64,000 bases of DNA from contig NZ_AUJX01000005.1 in the NCBI RefSeq assembly GCF_000424445.1, forward strand, positions 110,977 through 174,976. The letters are read 5' to 3'. Both the position numbers and the translations under genes were made by a program. The number at the start of each line of letters is the position of its first letter. Within the stretch, counting starts at the first letter, position 1. Below the pieces are notes generated by a model. The model ran no database searches and had not been told where the DNA came from. It saw only the letters and a list, made by a program, of their open reading frames with translations. Shown piece by piece: positions 25,894-35,031 of the stretch. The stretch comes from Oribacterium sp. NK2B42. Lineage in GTDB: Bacteria; Bacillota; Clostridia; Lachnospirales; Lachnospiraceae.

Positions 25894-27564
25894 ATGTTAA
25901 AGACAGTCGGACTTGGAATACAGGATTATGAAAAGGTCATAACTGAAAATGCTTTTTATGTTGATAAAACCAGGTTTATTTCTGAATGGTGGAAAAGCAG
26001 TGATGATGTAACATTGATCACCCGTCCCCGACGTTTCGGAAAAACACTGATGCTGAGCACAGTGGAGAAGTTCTTCTCGGTGAGACAGGGAAACAATGAG
26101 GAACTCTTTAAAGGACTAAATGTTTCCGAAGACACAGAGATGATGAAGGAGTGCGGCAAGTGGCCGGTACTCTTCGTTTCCTTTGCCAATGTTAAATCAG
26201 ATACTTATAAGGGAGCATTACAGCAGTTTAACATAATCTTCAGTAAACTCTTATCTGCCTTGGAATTCATGAAGGGTAAGTTTAGTTCTGCTGATTTGGA
26301 TTTTTACAATAAGATTTGTATCGACATGGATCCCGGAATAAGCTCAAGCTGCCTTGGGTATTATTGTAAGTGGCTAAGTGATTATTATGGAAAAAAGGTC
26401 ATTATCCTGATTGATGAATACGATACACCTATGCAGGAAGCCTATGTCAACGGATACTGGGATGAAATCACCGGATTCATGCGGAATATGTTTAATGCGA
26501 CATTAAAAACAAATCCGAACCTTCAGAAGGCACTTTTGACAGGGATCACAAGAGTCAGCCGGGAGTCATTGTTTTCTGACCTTAACAATCTGAAAATTGT
26601 GACGATTTCATCGGAACAGTATGCTGATTCATTTGGCTTTACCGAGAAGGAAGTGTTTGAATCACTTGATGCTTATGGATACGGAGCCGAAAAGGAAAAG
26701 GTGAAGGCGTGGTACGATGGGTTTAAGTTCGGAAGTACTGAAGGAATATATAATCCATGGTCCATCATTTCATTTCTTCAGACCGGTAAATACGAGGCTT
26801 ACTGGGCCAATACAAGCTCCAATTCACTGGTGTCAAAGCTTGTGAAAGAAGGAAGTGTTGAGATAAAGAAGTCCTTCGAAAACCTGCTGCAGGGAGGTAG
26901 TATCAAAACAGAAATAGATGAACAGCTTGTATTCGGAGAAATGGACGGAAATGAAAAAGCTGTGTGGAGCCTTCTTTTTGCCAGCGGATATCTGAAGCCG
27001 ATATCTGTAGAGGGGGAAGGCAGTAAGGCTATATACAGTCTTAAACTTACAAATCATGAAGTTAGGGACAGCTTTGATCTTCTTGTCAGAAGATGGTTCG
27101 AAAAATCTGATGCATATTACGGCTATTTCGTAAAGGCTCTTCTTGAAGGAAACATAGACGACATGATGGATACCCTTTCGGAAATCTGTGAGGATATGAT
27201 AAGTTCCTTTGACGGAAGCGGAAAGTCTGCTCCGGAAAACTTCTACCACGGGCTTGTGATAGGGCTTCTCGTGGAGCTAAGAGGCAGATATGAGATAAAG
27301 TCAAACCGTGAAAGCGGTCTCGGCCGTTATGATGTGATGCTGCGCCCGAAAGATAAAAAGGACAATGCTGTCATCATAGAATTTAAATCAAAACGCAGAA
27401 GTGAAAAAGGCAAGACTCTTGAAGAGCTTTGCGACATGGCATTAAAACAGATAGAAGAAAAAAAGTATGAGTCTGAACTTCTGAGCGCAGGTTATGATAA
27501 GGATAAGATAAAGAAGTTCGCTTTTGCGTTTGAAGGCAAGGAGCTTCTGATAAAAGAGGGCTGA
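25894..27564 (+). CDS. AAA-ATPase-like/DUF1703 PD-(D/E)XK protein 2
   Basis: A 556-residue member of the AAA-ATPase-like (PF09820) plus PD-(D/E)XK (PF08011) family. The N-terminus has the signature GIQDYEKVITENAFYVDKT, Walker A RPRRFGKTLMLS (about residues 44-55), and Walker B VIILIDEYDTPMQEA. The C-terminus has SGLGRYDVMLRPKDK and VIIEFKSKR (D...ExK). These proteins are common in large families in Lachnospiraceae and Bacteroidetes with unknown function. A 217-bp copy of its 3' end lies at 23972. It ends about 55 bases before the cobB-cobT gene. Confidence 0.85.
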   Translation: MLKTVGLGIQDYEKVITENAFYVDKTRFISEWWKSSDDVTLITRPRRFGKTLMLSTVEKFFSVRQGNNEELFKGLNVSEDTEMMKECGKWPVLFVSFANVKSDTYKGALQQFNIIFSKLLSALEFMKGKFSSADLDFYNKICIDMDPGISSSCLGYYCKWLSDYYGKKVIILIDEYDTPMQEAYVNGYWDEITGFMRNMFNATLKTNPNLQKALLTGITRVSRESLFSDLNNLKIVTISSEQYADSFGFTEKEVFESLDAYGYGAEKEKVKAWYDGFKFGSTEGIYNPWSIISFLQTGKYEAYWANTSSNSLVSKLVKEGSVEIKKSFENLLQGGSIKTEIDEQLVFGEMDGNEKAVWSLLFASGYLKPISVEGEGSKAIYSLKLTNHEVRDSFDLLVRRWFEKSDAYYGYFVKALLEGNIDDMMDTLSEICEDMISSFDGSGKSAPENFYHGLVIGLLVELRGRYEIKSNRESGLGRYDVMLRPKDKKDNAVIIEFKSKRRSEKGKTLEELCDMALKQIEEKKYESELLSAGYDKDKIKKFAFAFEGKELLIKEG

Positions 27565-27619
27565 TACTTTATCGGATTATATGTAGAACCGGAAAGTATA
27601 AGGGATTTATCAAGACTAT

Positions 27620-30409
27620 ATGAAACAAAGCATTGTAATTACGGCAGATAAAAGCGGTTCAGGTAAGACCACATTGACCTGTGGTCTTATTTGTGTTCTG
27701 AAAAAAAGAGGGCTTAAGGTGCAAAGCTTTAAATGCGGTCCCGACTATATAGATCCGATGTTTCATAGAGAAGTTTTAGGTGTGCCTTCTTCAAATCTTG
27801 ACAGTTATTTTGTTTCCGGGGAAATGCTGGGAAGACTTTATACCGAAAGGGCTGAGAAGGTGGATATTTCTGTGATTGAAGGAGTCATGGGTTATTATGA
27901 TGGGCTCGGAGGTGTGTCGACGGAGGGCTCCACCTGGGAGATAGCCGATATTGTCGATAGTCCGACAGTGCTTGTAATGGATTGCAAAGGTGCAAGTGTT
28001 TCCTTAGCGGCGCTCATAAGGGGAATGCTGGAGTTTCCGAATCATGCTGCAGGAAAATATGATTCCGGAATTCGCGGCGTTATTTTGAACAGAGTATCCC
28101 CGATGTTTTATGAGAGGCTTAAAGGGGTTATTGAGGAGAACTGCCCTGAAATAAAAGTTTTGGGTTACATGCCGGAGATGAAGGACAGAAAGATTCCATC
28201 GAGGCATCTGGGACTTATCGAGCCGGGGGATATGGAGGATTTCAATTCATGGATAGAGGCTGTCAGTGAACAGCTTGAAAAAACAGTTGATGTTGACGGT
28301 CTTTTGGAGATTGCCGGAACAACGAAATCCGGAAAGCTGACGGAAGAAAAGATTTCTGAGTTTAAGGCTTCTTACTATACCAGCCAAACCTCAAGAGAAG
28401 ATGATTCAAAGTACAAACTGAATACTAAGATAAAGCTTGGAATAGCCGAGGATGAAGCTTTCAATTTTTACTATCAGGAAAACCGTGAGCTTTTGGAGAA
28501 TATGGGGGCAGATATAGTGACCTTCAGTCCGTTACATGACGAGAAGCTGCCTGAAGATTTGGATGGAATCATCATCGGAGGCGGATATCCTGAGCTTTAT
28601 GCGGATGAACTTTCTGCCAATGCTTCCATGAGAGAAGCATTGGCCGCAGTCATAAAAAGCGGGTTGCCGGTTATTGCAGAGTGCGGCGGGTATATGTATC
28701 TGAATAACTCGATAAAAGTATCTAAAGAGGAAGCTTTTGATAAAAAGGCGGCTGATAATGAAGATGCCGCCAGGAACAGTACAGAAACAGAAAAAAAACA
28801 CCATATGTGCGGAGTATTCACCGGAGATGCAGAAAAGAAGGAAAGGCTTGTCCGTTTCGGTTATATTTCCTCAAAGACTAAGGCTGCCGGTCTGTTTGGT
28901 GAAGCGGGTACAGTTCTTAAGGGTCATGAGTTCCACAGATATGATTGTGAATATAACGGGGATGGATTCGTGCTGACAAAGCCAAAAGCCGGAAAGCAGA
29001 GAAACGTCTTAAATTTTGAAAAGAAGGATGATAGTGTTGGAACCGGAAGTTCCGCTTCATATGAAGGAATATTCTATGGAAAAACCATGTCCTGCGGCTG
29101 GCCCCATTTTTACTATTACAGTAATCCGAAAGCGATTTTTAATTTTATGAAATGTTGTGAGAGATATCATTTTGAGCGGGAGGCTCAGAAAAAGTGGGAC
29201 GGGATAGCGAAGCCTATCGACAGTCTCGGGGTTCTTGAAAAGCAGGTTGTAAAGCTTTGCGGGATGCAGAGAACCCTTACTCCTTCAATAGATAAAAAGG
29301 CTCTGGTAGTGCTTTGTGCGGATCATGGCTGTGTGAAAGAAGGGGTGACACAGACTGATAGTTCTGTAACGAGAAAGGTGGCAGACAGCTTTGTAAAGGG
29401 GATAACAACCACGGCAATCTTTGCTGAGAAAAACGGAGTTGATGTATATACTATCGATGTGGGGATGGTAGGACCGAGATATAGCGAGGGAGGCGCCGGA
29501 GATACCGAAGGTAAGAATAAATATGAATCGGTAAAAAATACTGAAGATAAGTCTGATTCGGAATTCAATCATTATTCAGAAAGACTTTGCCGGGGTAAAA
29601 TAAACGACAGACGTCTTCAGGACGGCAGCGGAAACATAGCAGTTGAACCTGCCATGAGCCACGAAACCGGTGAAAAGGCATTGCAGCTCGGTATGGACAT
29701 CGTTCGTGAGCTTAAGGAAGCCGGTTATCAGATCATTTGTACAGGAGAAATGGGAATCGGGAATACCACACCAACGGCAGCATTACTTGCTTATTTCATG
29801 GGAAGCAGTGTGGAAGAGGCTGTGGGTCACGGAGCCGGACTCAGTGAAGAAGGGCTAAAGAGAAAGCAAGAGGTAGTAAGACGAGCGCTGGAAAGACTGA
29901 AAACAGAATCGGTTCCCGGAAATAGTTATATCGATGATTCAATCAGTAAAGTCGGTTCGAATGACAGTTGTGATAATAATGGTTCAGCAAAAGAGAATCA
30001 TGGTAATTCCGAAATGCCCGAAATCACCTCGGAAGCAGCGAAAGAAGCATTGTTCCAAATTGGAGGCTTAGAGATAGCTGTCATGGCCGGAATGTTCCTT
30101 GGCGGGGTTAAATATGAGGTACCCATAGTGATTGACGGTATCATCTCAACAGCAGCGGCCCTCACCGCCTATATGATGGATGAGAGAGTAGCGGACTATG
30201 CATTGGCATCTCATGTATCTAAGGAAAAGCTGTCACGAAAAGCCCTTGAGAAAATGGGCCTGCGTGCCATAATCGATGCTGAAATGTCTCTGGGAGAAGG
30301 TTCCGGAGCAGTACTCTTTATGCCCATACTATCTTCTGCGGTAGAAGCCTTTAACCGAATGGGGACCTTTTCTGATATAAAGGTAGAAGCGTACCGGAGA
30401 TTCCAATGA
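27620..30409 (+). CDS. cobB-cobT: Fusion of cobyrinate a,c-diamide synthase and NaMN:DMB phosphoribosyltransferase
   Basis: A 929-residue fusion of two cobalamin enzymes. Residues 1 to about 515 are CbiA/CobB, which amidates side chains a and c with glutamine and ATP: P-loop TADKSGSGKTT, KCGPDYIDPMFH, VIEGVMGYYDG, and the GATase domain with nucleophile Cys in VIAECGGYMYL (about residue 354). Residues about 528-929 are CobT, which activates the lower-ligand base: VVLCADHGCVKEGVTQ, GEMGIGNTTPTAALLAY and, near residue 892, the catalytic Glu in SLGEGSGA. Hydrophilic inserts sit at about 375-395, 455-475, 615-660 and 770-800. Such a fusion links ring amidation with loop assembly, which are not adjacent steps. 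Confidence 0.93.
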   Translation: MKQSIVITADKSGSGKTTLTCGLICVLKKRGLKVQSFKCGPDYIDPMFHREVLGVPSSNLDSYFVSGEMLGRLYTERAEKVDISVIEGVMGYYDGLGGVSTEGSTWEIADIVDSPTVLVMDCKGASVSLAALIRGMLEFPNHAAGKYDSGIRGVILNRVSPMFYERLKGVIEENCPEIKVLGYMPEMKDRKIPSRHLGLIEPGDMEDFNSWIEAVSEQLEKTVDVDGLLEIAGTTKSGKLTEEKISEFKASYYTSQTSREDDSKYKLNTKIKLGIAEDEAFNFYYQENRELLENMGADIVTFSPLHDEKLPEDLDGIIIGGGYPELYADELSANASMREALAAVIKSGLPVIAECGGYMYLNNSIKVSKEEAFDKKAADNEDAARNSTETEKKHHMCGVFTGDAEKKERLVRFGYISSKTKAAGLFGEAGTVLKGHEFHRYDCEYNGDGFVLTKPKAGKQRNVLNFEKKDDSVGTGSSASYEGIFYGKTMSCGWPHFYYYSNPKAIFNFMKCCERYHFEREAQKKWDGIAKPIDSLGVLEKQVVKLCGMQRTLTPSIDKKALVVLCADHGCVKEGVTQTDSSVTRKVADSFVKGITTTAIFAEKNGVDVYTIDVGMVGPRYSEGGAGDTEGKNKYESVKNTEDKSDSEFNHYSERLCRGKINDRRLQDGSGNIAVEPAMSHETGEKALQLGMDIVRELKEAGYQIICTGEMGIGNTTPTAALLAYFMGSSVEEAVGHGAGLSEEGLKRKQEVVRRALERLKTESVPGNSYIDDSISKVGSNDSCDNNGSAKENHGNSEMPEITSEAAKEALFQIGGLEIAVMAGMFLGGVKYEVPIVIDGIISTAAALTAYMMDERVADYALASHVSKEKLSRKALEKMGLRAIIDAEMSLGEGSGAVLFMPILSSAVEAFNRMGTFSDIKVEAYRRFQ

Positions 30410-30519
30410 TTCAGGAATGCTGAAGCAGGCATGGTAATATGATTTTATATCCGCAACATAGAAAATGATATAGGGCAGAAATAATGTTATTTAGTGGTTA
30501 TGACAGAGAGGCTTAAATA

Positions 30520-31110
30520 ATGTACTATTTGGTGACCGGTGGTGCCGGCTCGGGAAAATCTGAATATGCGGAAGAACTGGCGCTTTCACTGGTGGATAAA
30601 GACGACCACCTTTATTACATAGCCACCATGTATCCCTACGATGATGAAGAAACGAGAAAGAGGATAGAGAGACACCGGAACCTGAGAGCGGGAAAGGGAT
30701 TCGTTACCATTGAGCGACCTGTTGAGATATCGAAGGTTTTGGATGAGATAAAAATATCCGGAAGTGTTGCTACAAAGGATAATTCAGTTCAGGATTCGAT
30801 CAGCTTATCTTATATCTGCCGGTATTTGAAATCTTCAGTAGTTCTTCTCGAGGATCTCACCAACCTTTATGCCAATGAGTGCTATCAAACCAATGGTCAT
30901 CCGCATGAAATCATTGAACCGCTGAGGGAGCTTTCCGCTAATGTCAAAGCCCTTATCGTTGTCACCAATGAGCTATACTGTGACGGCAATCAGTATCCGG
31001 AAGAGACTGTGGGATTCCTGAGAGAGCTGGCATTAATAAACCGGAGCATAGCAAAAGATGCGGATAAAGTTTTTGAAGTTGTGGCAGGTATTCCTGTCGG
31101 TGTAAAATAA
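30520..31110 (+). CDS. cobU: Adenosylcobinamide kinase/adenosylcobinamide-phosphate guanylyltransferase
   Basis: CobU phosphorylates adenosylcobinamide and then adds GMP. The 196-residue protein has the P-loop GGAGSGKS, YYIATMYPYDDEETRKRIE (guanylylation region, with the IERHRNLR His), VVLLEDLTNLYANE (Walker B) and the C-terminal AGIPVGVK. An insert of about 15 residues (GSVATKDNSVQDSISL) sits before Walker B. It follows the cobB-cobT fusion by about 110 bases, preceded by the SD GAGAGG. Confidence 0.93.
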   Translation: MYYLVTGGAGSGKSEYAEELALSLVDKDDHLYYIATMYPYDDEETRKRIERHRNLRAGKGFVTIERPVEISKVLDEIKISGSVATKDNSVQDSISLSYICRYLKSSVVLLEDLTNLYANECYQTNGHPHEIIEPLRELSANVKALIVVTNELYCDGNQYPEETVGFLRELALINRSIAKDADKVFEVVAGIPVGVK

Positions 31111-31241
31111 ATGCCTTAAAACAATATGTCAGCATCTGATATATTGGAGAGATTGGGCTTTAAAATGATTTTTTAAGTTAATTTCCTGGTCAACTATAGT
31201 TTTGTATCAAACCTATGCTTGCCTGACTCATGGAGGTAAAA

Positions 31242-32633
31242 ATGAATGAGATTGTTCCTGAGAGAATATCACTATACAACATCATCGCAGAACTATGCTC
31301 TTATCTGGAGTCTGTCGGTAAAAATCATTTCATCTTCTACAAAAGTCTCTCTGATAAAGAATTAAGGCGTATTGATGATCGTATCGTGAATGATACATTA
31401 CTCAGTTTGAGTGAGAAAGGAAAGTATCTTCCGGTTTTTGAGCCGGATCTCAGTCCTGAGTACATTGATAAACTCCATAGCTTTAAAGAAAAAATATTCG
31501 CAGAAAATGACAAAAACGCTGTCATCAGATTTTTACAGGCACTGGATGAAACGGTTTCGGTGCTTCTTTATGATGAACGTGAAATCCTTGAAGGAAATAA
31601 GGTTTCCTCGGAAATCAATACCAACAGAGAATCCACGGGAATAGCCCTGTTTCCAAAGATGAATTGTGTCTGGTCAAGAAAAAACAGGCAGACATTTTCC
31701 TATAAACGGATAGACAGTTATCTCAGGTATCTGCTGGTAGTTCAGGATATTCCCGGAATAGAGGCAGAGCATGTATTTATAAAAAAAGGATCATTTCCCA
31801 TATTCGATAAAACCAAAAAGCTTAATGTTGCAGCTTCACCTCTTAGCGCAAAAACCAATTTTGATCTGAATTATCATGGTTTAGGTGATTATCTGGTTTT
31901 TGACGTTAAATATAATGAATCCCGTATAAAGAGTGATAATGCTTTGGTCTGGAAAAAGATCAAAGAAGCGGGGGAACATGGTAGTGAGCTGATAGTTTTC
32001 CCGGAGATGCTTGGAAATCCCGTGATGGAGACGTTTATCCGGGATAAATTGAGCACATTGAATGACGGGCAGCTTAAACATATTCCTGCACTTATTGTTT
32101 TGCCCTCCTGCAGCGTGGAAGGACTGAATTATTCTCCGGTTTTGGACAGATATGGTCACGAGCTTACAAGACAATGTAAACATAACCCGTTTTTTCATAA
32201 GTTAAAACAGGGAGAGTACAGGGAATATCTGAGACCAAATAATAAGATAACCATATTTCATTATGAAGGCTTAGGTCGTTTTGCTGTAATGATATGCAAG
32301 GATTTCCTGACCAATGAGTATATGGAACGTATAATGCGTGCATTTATGCTTACCATGATTATATCTCCGGCATATTCAACGGGATCTCATGATTTTAAGC
32401 TGTCCCTGGATTTATGTGCACATGATGATTGTAATGTCATCTGGGTCAATACCTGTGCGGCGCTGATACCCGGCAAAGAAGATAATTTCGAAAATATCGG
32501 ATATATCAGAAAGAGAATAAACAGATACCGGAGTGAAGAGGAGTCTACTTATCGGATGAAATCCTGCAGGAAACTGCGGATGGGTGGATGTGATCATAAC
32601 TGTATTTATTATGACAGCTTTGGAGCAATATAA
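31242..32633 (+). CDS. Nitrilase-superfamily (C-N hydrolase-like) protein with a long N-terminal extension
   Basis: A 463-residue protein. The C-terminal half (about residues 215-430) has the three nitrilase-fold catalytic residues in order: Glu255 in LIVFPEMLG, Lys320 in FFHKLKQGEY and Cys352 in VMICKDFLT. The first 200 residues match nothing that I recognise and are probably helical. The start at 31242 follows the SD GGAGGT; an ATG four codons earlier contains that SD. The substrate could be an amide or nitrile. It lies between cobU and cobS and may be incidental. A strong bidirectional terminator follows. Confidence 0.65.
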   Translation: MNEIVPERISLYNIIAELCSYLESVGKNHFIFYKSLSDKELRRIDDRIVNDTLLSLSEKGKYLPVFEPDLSPEYIDKLHSFKEKIFAENDKNAVIRFLQALDETVSVLLYDEREILEGNKVSSEINTNRESTGIALFPKMNCVWSRKNRQTFSYKRIDSYLRYLLVVQDIPGIEAEHVFIKKGSFPIFDKTKKLNVAASPLSAKTNFDLNYHGLGDYLVFDVKYNESRIKSDNALVWKKIKEAGEHGSELIVFPEMLGNPVMETFIRDKLSTLNDGQLKHIPALIVLPSCSVEGLNYSPVLDRYGHELTRQCKHNPFFHKLKQGEYREYLRPNNKITIFHYEGLGRFAVMICKDFLTNEYMERIMRAFMLTMIISPAYSTGSHDFKLSLDLCAHDDCNVIWVNTCAALIPGKEDNFENIGYIRKRINRYRSEEESTYRMKSCRKLRMGGCDHNCIYYDSFGAI

Positions 32634-32677
32634 AAAAGGACTCCAAAGTTCCGGACGGTTTCCCAAGAAGATAAAAA

Positions 32678-32726
32678 ATCGCCGATCAGAAGAGTTGAGG
32701 CTTTTCTGACCGGCGATAATATTTTT
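32678..32726. terminator. Bidirectional rho-independent terminator
   Basis: ATCGCCGATCAGAAGAG pairs with CTTTTCTGACCGGCGAT, with an A-run before and a T-rich run after. It serves the nitrilase-like gene (plus) and the converging Nudix gene (minus). Confidence 0.9.
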
Positions 32727-32790
32727 GATGATCAGGCACGAAGGATCTTTTGTTTTCTGAAAACATGAAAGGTCAGAAGATATCGTAAAT

Positions 32791-33411
32791 TTATCTCAGT
32801 CGTCCCGGTCCGAAGTCATCCTGATACTCATAGAATTTGTTCAGAGAAAGATCTCCGTAAACCCAAAGGAAACAAAAGAGCTGTACTCTTGCAGACATTT
32901 TTGCGGTCTTAAGGAGCTCTTTTACATCCTCTTTGCTAAACCATGCTGCATGGATTTTCTCGACGTCCGACTCACTTTCCTGTATTTCGCCGTCAACGAT
33001 GGCTATAATGCAGGAAGTGGATTCGTTGGAAATACCAATGGCATTAAAGCTGCTTGCCAGACGCACTATACGTTTTACGAAATGAAGACCGGTTTCCTCC
33101 AGCAGCTCACGCTTTGCAGCTTCTGTAGGAGTTTCGCCTTCATCCATGAGGCCTGACGGGAAATTATATACCCAGTCACCTACTGCCGGACGGAACTCCC
33201 TGTTGAGCAGAATACTATTATGGTCACGGGAAATACCGATTATGCTGACAGTTTTGGTTCCCCAGTTGGAAAGCTCCTCCAATGATGTGATATTCGGATT
33301 TCGGCTGGCCATTTCATAAGTAATTTCTTTATGATCACCGGTTTCATAATAGACATCATACCTGTGAAGAAAATTTCCGCCTGCAATGTGCTTAATACCT
33401 TTGAACTCCAT
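32791..33411 (-). CDS. Nudix hydrolase, ADP-ribose pyrophosphatase-like
   Basis: A 206-residue Nudix enzyme. The box GLMDEGETPTEAAKRELLEETG is complete (about residues 98-120), with the ADPRase-type upstream strand LLNREFRPAVGDWVYNFPSG that supplies the substrate-binding elements. The ATG at 33411 has the SD GGGGAGG. An upstream in-frame ATG at 33441 is less likely. The likely reaction is ADP-ribose to AMP plus ribose 5-phosphate. It is the only minus-strand gene among the cobalamin genes between 20 and 46 kb. Confidence 0.83.
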   Translation of the reverse strand: MEFKGIKHIAGGNFLHRYDVYYETGDHKEITYEMASRNPNITSLEELSNWGTKTVSIIGISRDHNSILLNREFRPAVGDWVYNFPSGLMDEGETPTEAAKRELLEETGLHFVKRIVRLASSFNAIGISNESTSCIIAIVDGEIQESESDVEKIHAAWFSKEDVKELLKTAKMSARVQLFCFLWVYGDLSLNKFYEYQDDFGPGRLR

Positions 33412-33611
33412 ATTAACCTCCCCATTATTTGATAATGTCACATTGTTTAGTAGTTGGCTGCTTCAGCCTGAAAAAAGTTTCTTTAAGGGTTGAAACAACC
33501 GGGATATAAATATCTTTTGATCACGAATCCCAAGGGCTTTACTTGGACTTATACTTCATAATATATATAATAAACTCATATGGCCTAAAAATATACCTAA
33601 AAATAAACGGT

Positions 33612-33640
33612 TTGTTAATTTTTTATCACCGACATATTTA
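33612..33640 (+). promoter_or_regulatory. Probable sigma-A promoter of cobS
   Basis: TTGTTA and TATTTA are separated by exactly 17 bases, 35-63 bases before the cobS start. The region is AT-rich and otherwise empty. No riboswitch-like structure was recognised in the leader. Confidence 0.5.
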
Positions 33641-33674
33641 TTATGTGTTGAGTTTATAGAGGAGAACCGGTTAA

Positions 33675-34454
33675 ATGACAGATTCATTTATTATCGCTTT
33701 TTCAACCTATTCAAGGATCCCCATGCCGAAGGCAGACTGGAATGAAAAGAGCATGAAGTACGCCATGTGCTTTTTTCCTTTGGTCGGGGTGGTAATTGCG
33801 TTTCTGGAGCTTTTTATATGGAGGCTGGCAGGATTTCTCCAAACTTATAACATGATTACGGCATTTTTTTTGCTTTTGGTTCCTGTGGCAGTGACAGGAG
33901 GCATACATCTTGACGGACTTTTTGATACAGAGGATGCACTTCACAGCTACGGTGACAGAGAGAAGAAGCTCTCCATATTGAAGGATCCTCATGTCGGAGC
34001 CTTTGCAGTGATCTTTGGGGTAATGTATATGCATGGAGCCTTTGCACTGGCAACGGAGACAGATATAGAGGCGCTCATTTCTGTGTGTTTCGGTTTTGTG
34101 ATTTCAAGAGAGCTAAGCGGACTCAGTGTTGTCAGCTTCCCGAAGGCAAAAAAGGACGGAATGGTCAGTGAGTTTTCAGATAGTGCGGATAAGAATGTAA
34201 AGACTGTGCTTCTGGCAGAGCTTTTAGTGACGGTTCTTTGTATGTTTTTGTTTTGCATATTTGGGAATATTGAGTTTGCGTATCCGGCAGTGACATTGGC
34301 AGCAGCAGCTGTTTCATTTCTGAGATATCGATACAGGATAGTGCCTCAGTTTGGAGGAACCACAGGGGATCTGTGCGGATATTTTCTGTGTAATTGCGAG
34401 TTTTTGATTTTACTGGCTAACATACTTGCTTCGAAAATCATAGAGTTTTTTTAG
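33675..34454 (+). CDS. cobS: Adenosylcobinamide-GDP ribazoletransferase (cobalamin synthase)
   Basis: CobS joins the activated lower-ligand nucleoside to adenosylcobinamide-GDP at the membrane. The 259-residue protein has 6-7 hydrophobic segments, the N-terminal FSTYSRIPMP, GGIHLDGLFDTEDALHS (metal-binding Asp residues), ILKDPHVGAFAV and QFGGTTGDLCG near the C-terminus. The SD is AGAGGAG. It heads the cobS, cobU-like, cbiB unit. Confidence 0.94.
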   Translation: MTDSFIIAFSTYSRIPMPKADWNEKSMKYAMCFFPLVGVVIAFLELFIWRLAGFLQTYNMITAFFLLLVPVAVTGGIHLDGLFDTEDALHSYGDREKKLSILKDPHVGAFAVIFGVMYMHGAFALATETDIEALISVCFGFVISRELSGLSVVSFPKAKKDGMVSEFSDSADKNVKTVLLAELLVTVLCMFLFCIFGNIEFAYPAVTLAAAAVSFLRYRYRIVPQFGGTTGDLCGYFLCNCEFLILLANILASKIIEFF

Positions 34455-34560
34455 AGCTTAAAGCAGATATGTATGGACTTACGTAAAGCTTTTAGATGAG
34501 TATCATTATTTTGCAGAACGAAATTCAGAAATCAGAACGATTCCGGTGCATGGAGGAAAT

Positions 34561-34971
34561 ATGGTTCTTATAATAGGCGGTATGTGTCAGGGAAAGCATG
34601 ACTTTTGTAAAAGCGAATTTCCGGATGCTGAAGTGATAGAGCATTATGAAGAAAGGATTCGTGAGGAACTTGGGAAAGGAAAGGATCCGGTTTCGGAGGC
34701 GGAGAAGTGGCTTGATGATATATCAGCCACTATGGAAATTGATGGTACTGATTCAGCCATTCATTTATCCATGGATTCTGCAAACCGGTTTAAGGAACAA
34801 CTTCCACGGGAACTTGTCATCATCATGAATGAAGTAGGATCCGGGGTTGTACCCATGGACAAGGATGAACGGGAATGGCGTGAGGCAGTTGGAAGAGTCA
34901 GTTGCTCGTTTGCTAAGAGAGCTGACAGAGTTTATAGGTTACTGGCAGGGATTCCTCAGAGATTGAAATAA
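34561..34971 (+). CDS. Divergent CobU-like protein
   Basis: A 136-residue second CobU homologue. It keeps the P-loop-like GGMCQGKHDF (Ser/Thr after the Lys replaced by His) and the C-terminal CobU signature NEVGSGVVPMDKDEREWREAVG, then SCSFAKRADRVYRLLAGIPQRLK. The central guanylylation region (the histidine helix) is missing, so it is about 50 residues shorter than CobU at 30520. It may be an accessory subunit or an enzyme with a narrowed reaction. The ATG at 34561 follows GGAGG; an ATG 15 bases earlier overlaps that site. Confidence 0.7.
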   Translation: MVLIIGGMCQGKHDFCKSEFPDAEVIEHYEERIREELGKGKDPVSEAEKWLDDISATMEIDGTDSAIHLSMDSANRFKEQLPRELVIIMNEVGSGVVPMDKDEREWREAVGRVSCSFAKRADRVYRLLAGIPQRLK

Positions 34972-35031
34972 CATTATCGAAACACATCAGGATGACTTGA
35001 AATATAAAACATAATTTAGACGGGAAATAAA

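Noticed and set aside
33442..33674. Cobalamin riboswitch before cobS
   Set aside because: No B12-box motif or pseudoknot pattern was recognised; only a sigma-A-like promoter.
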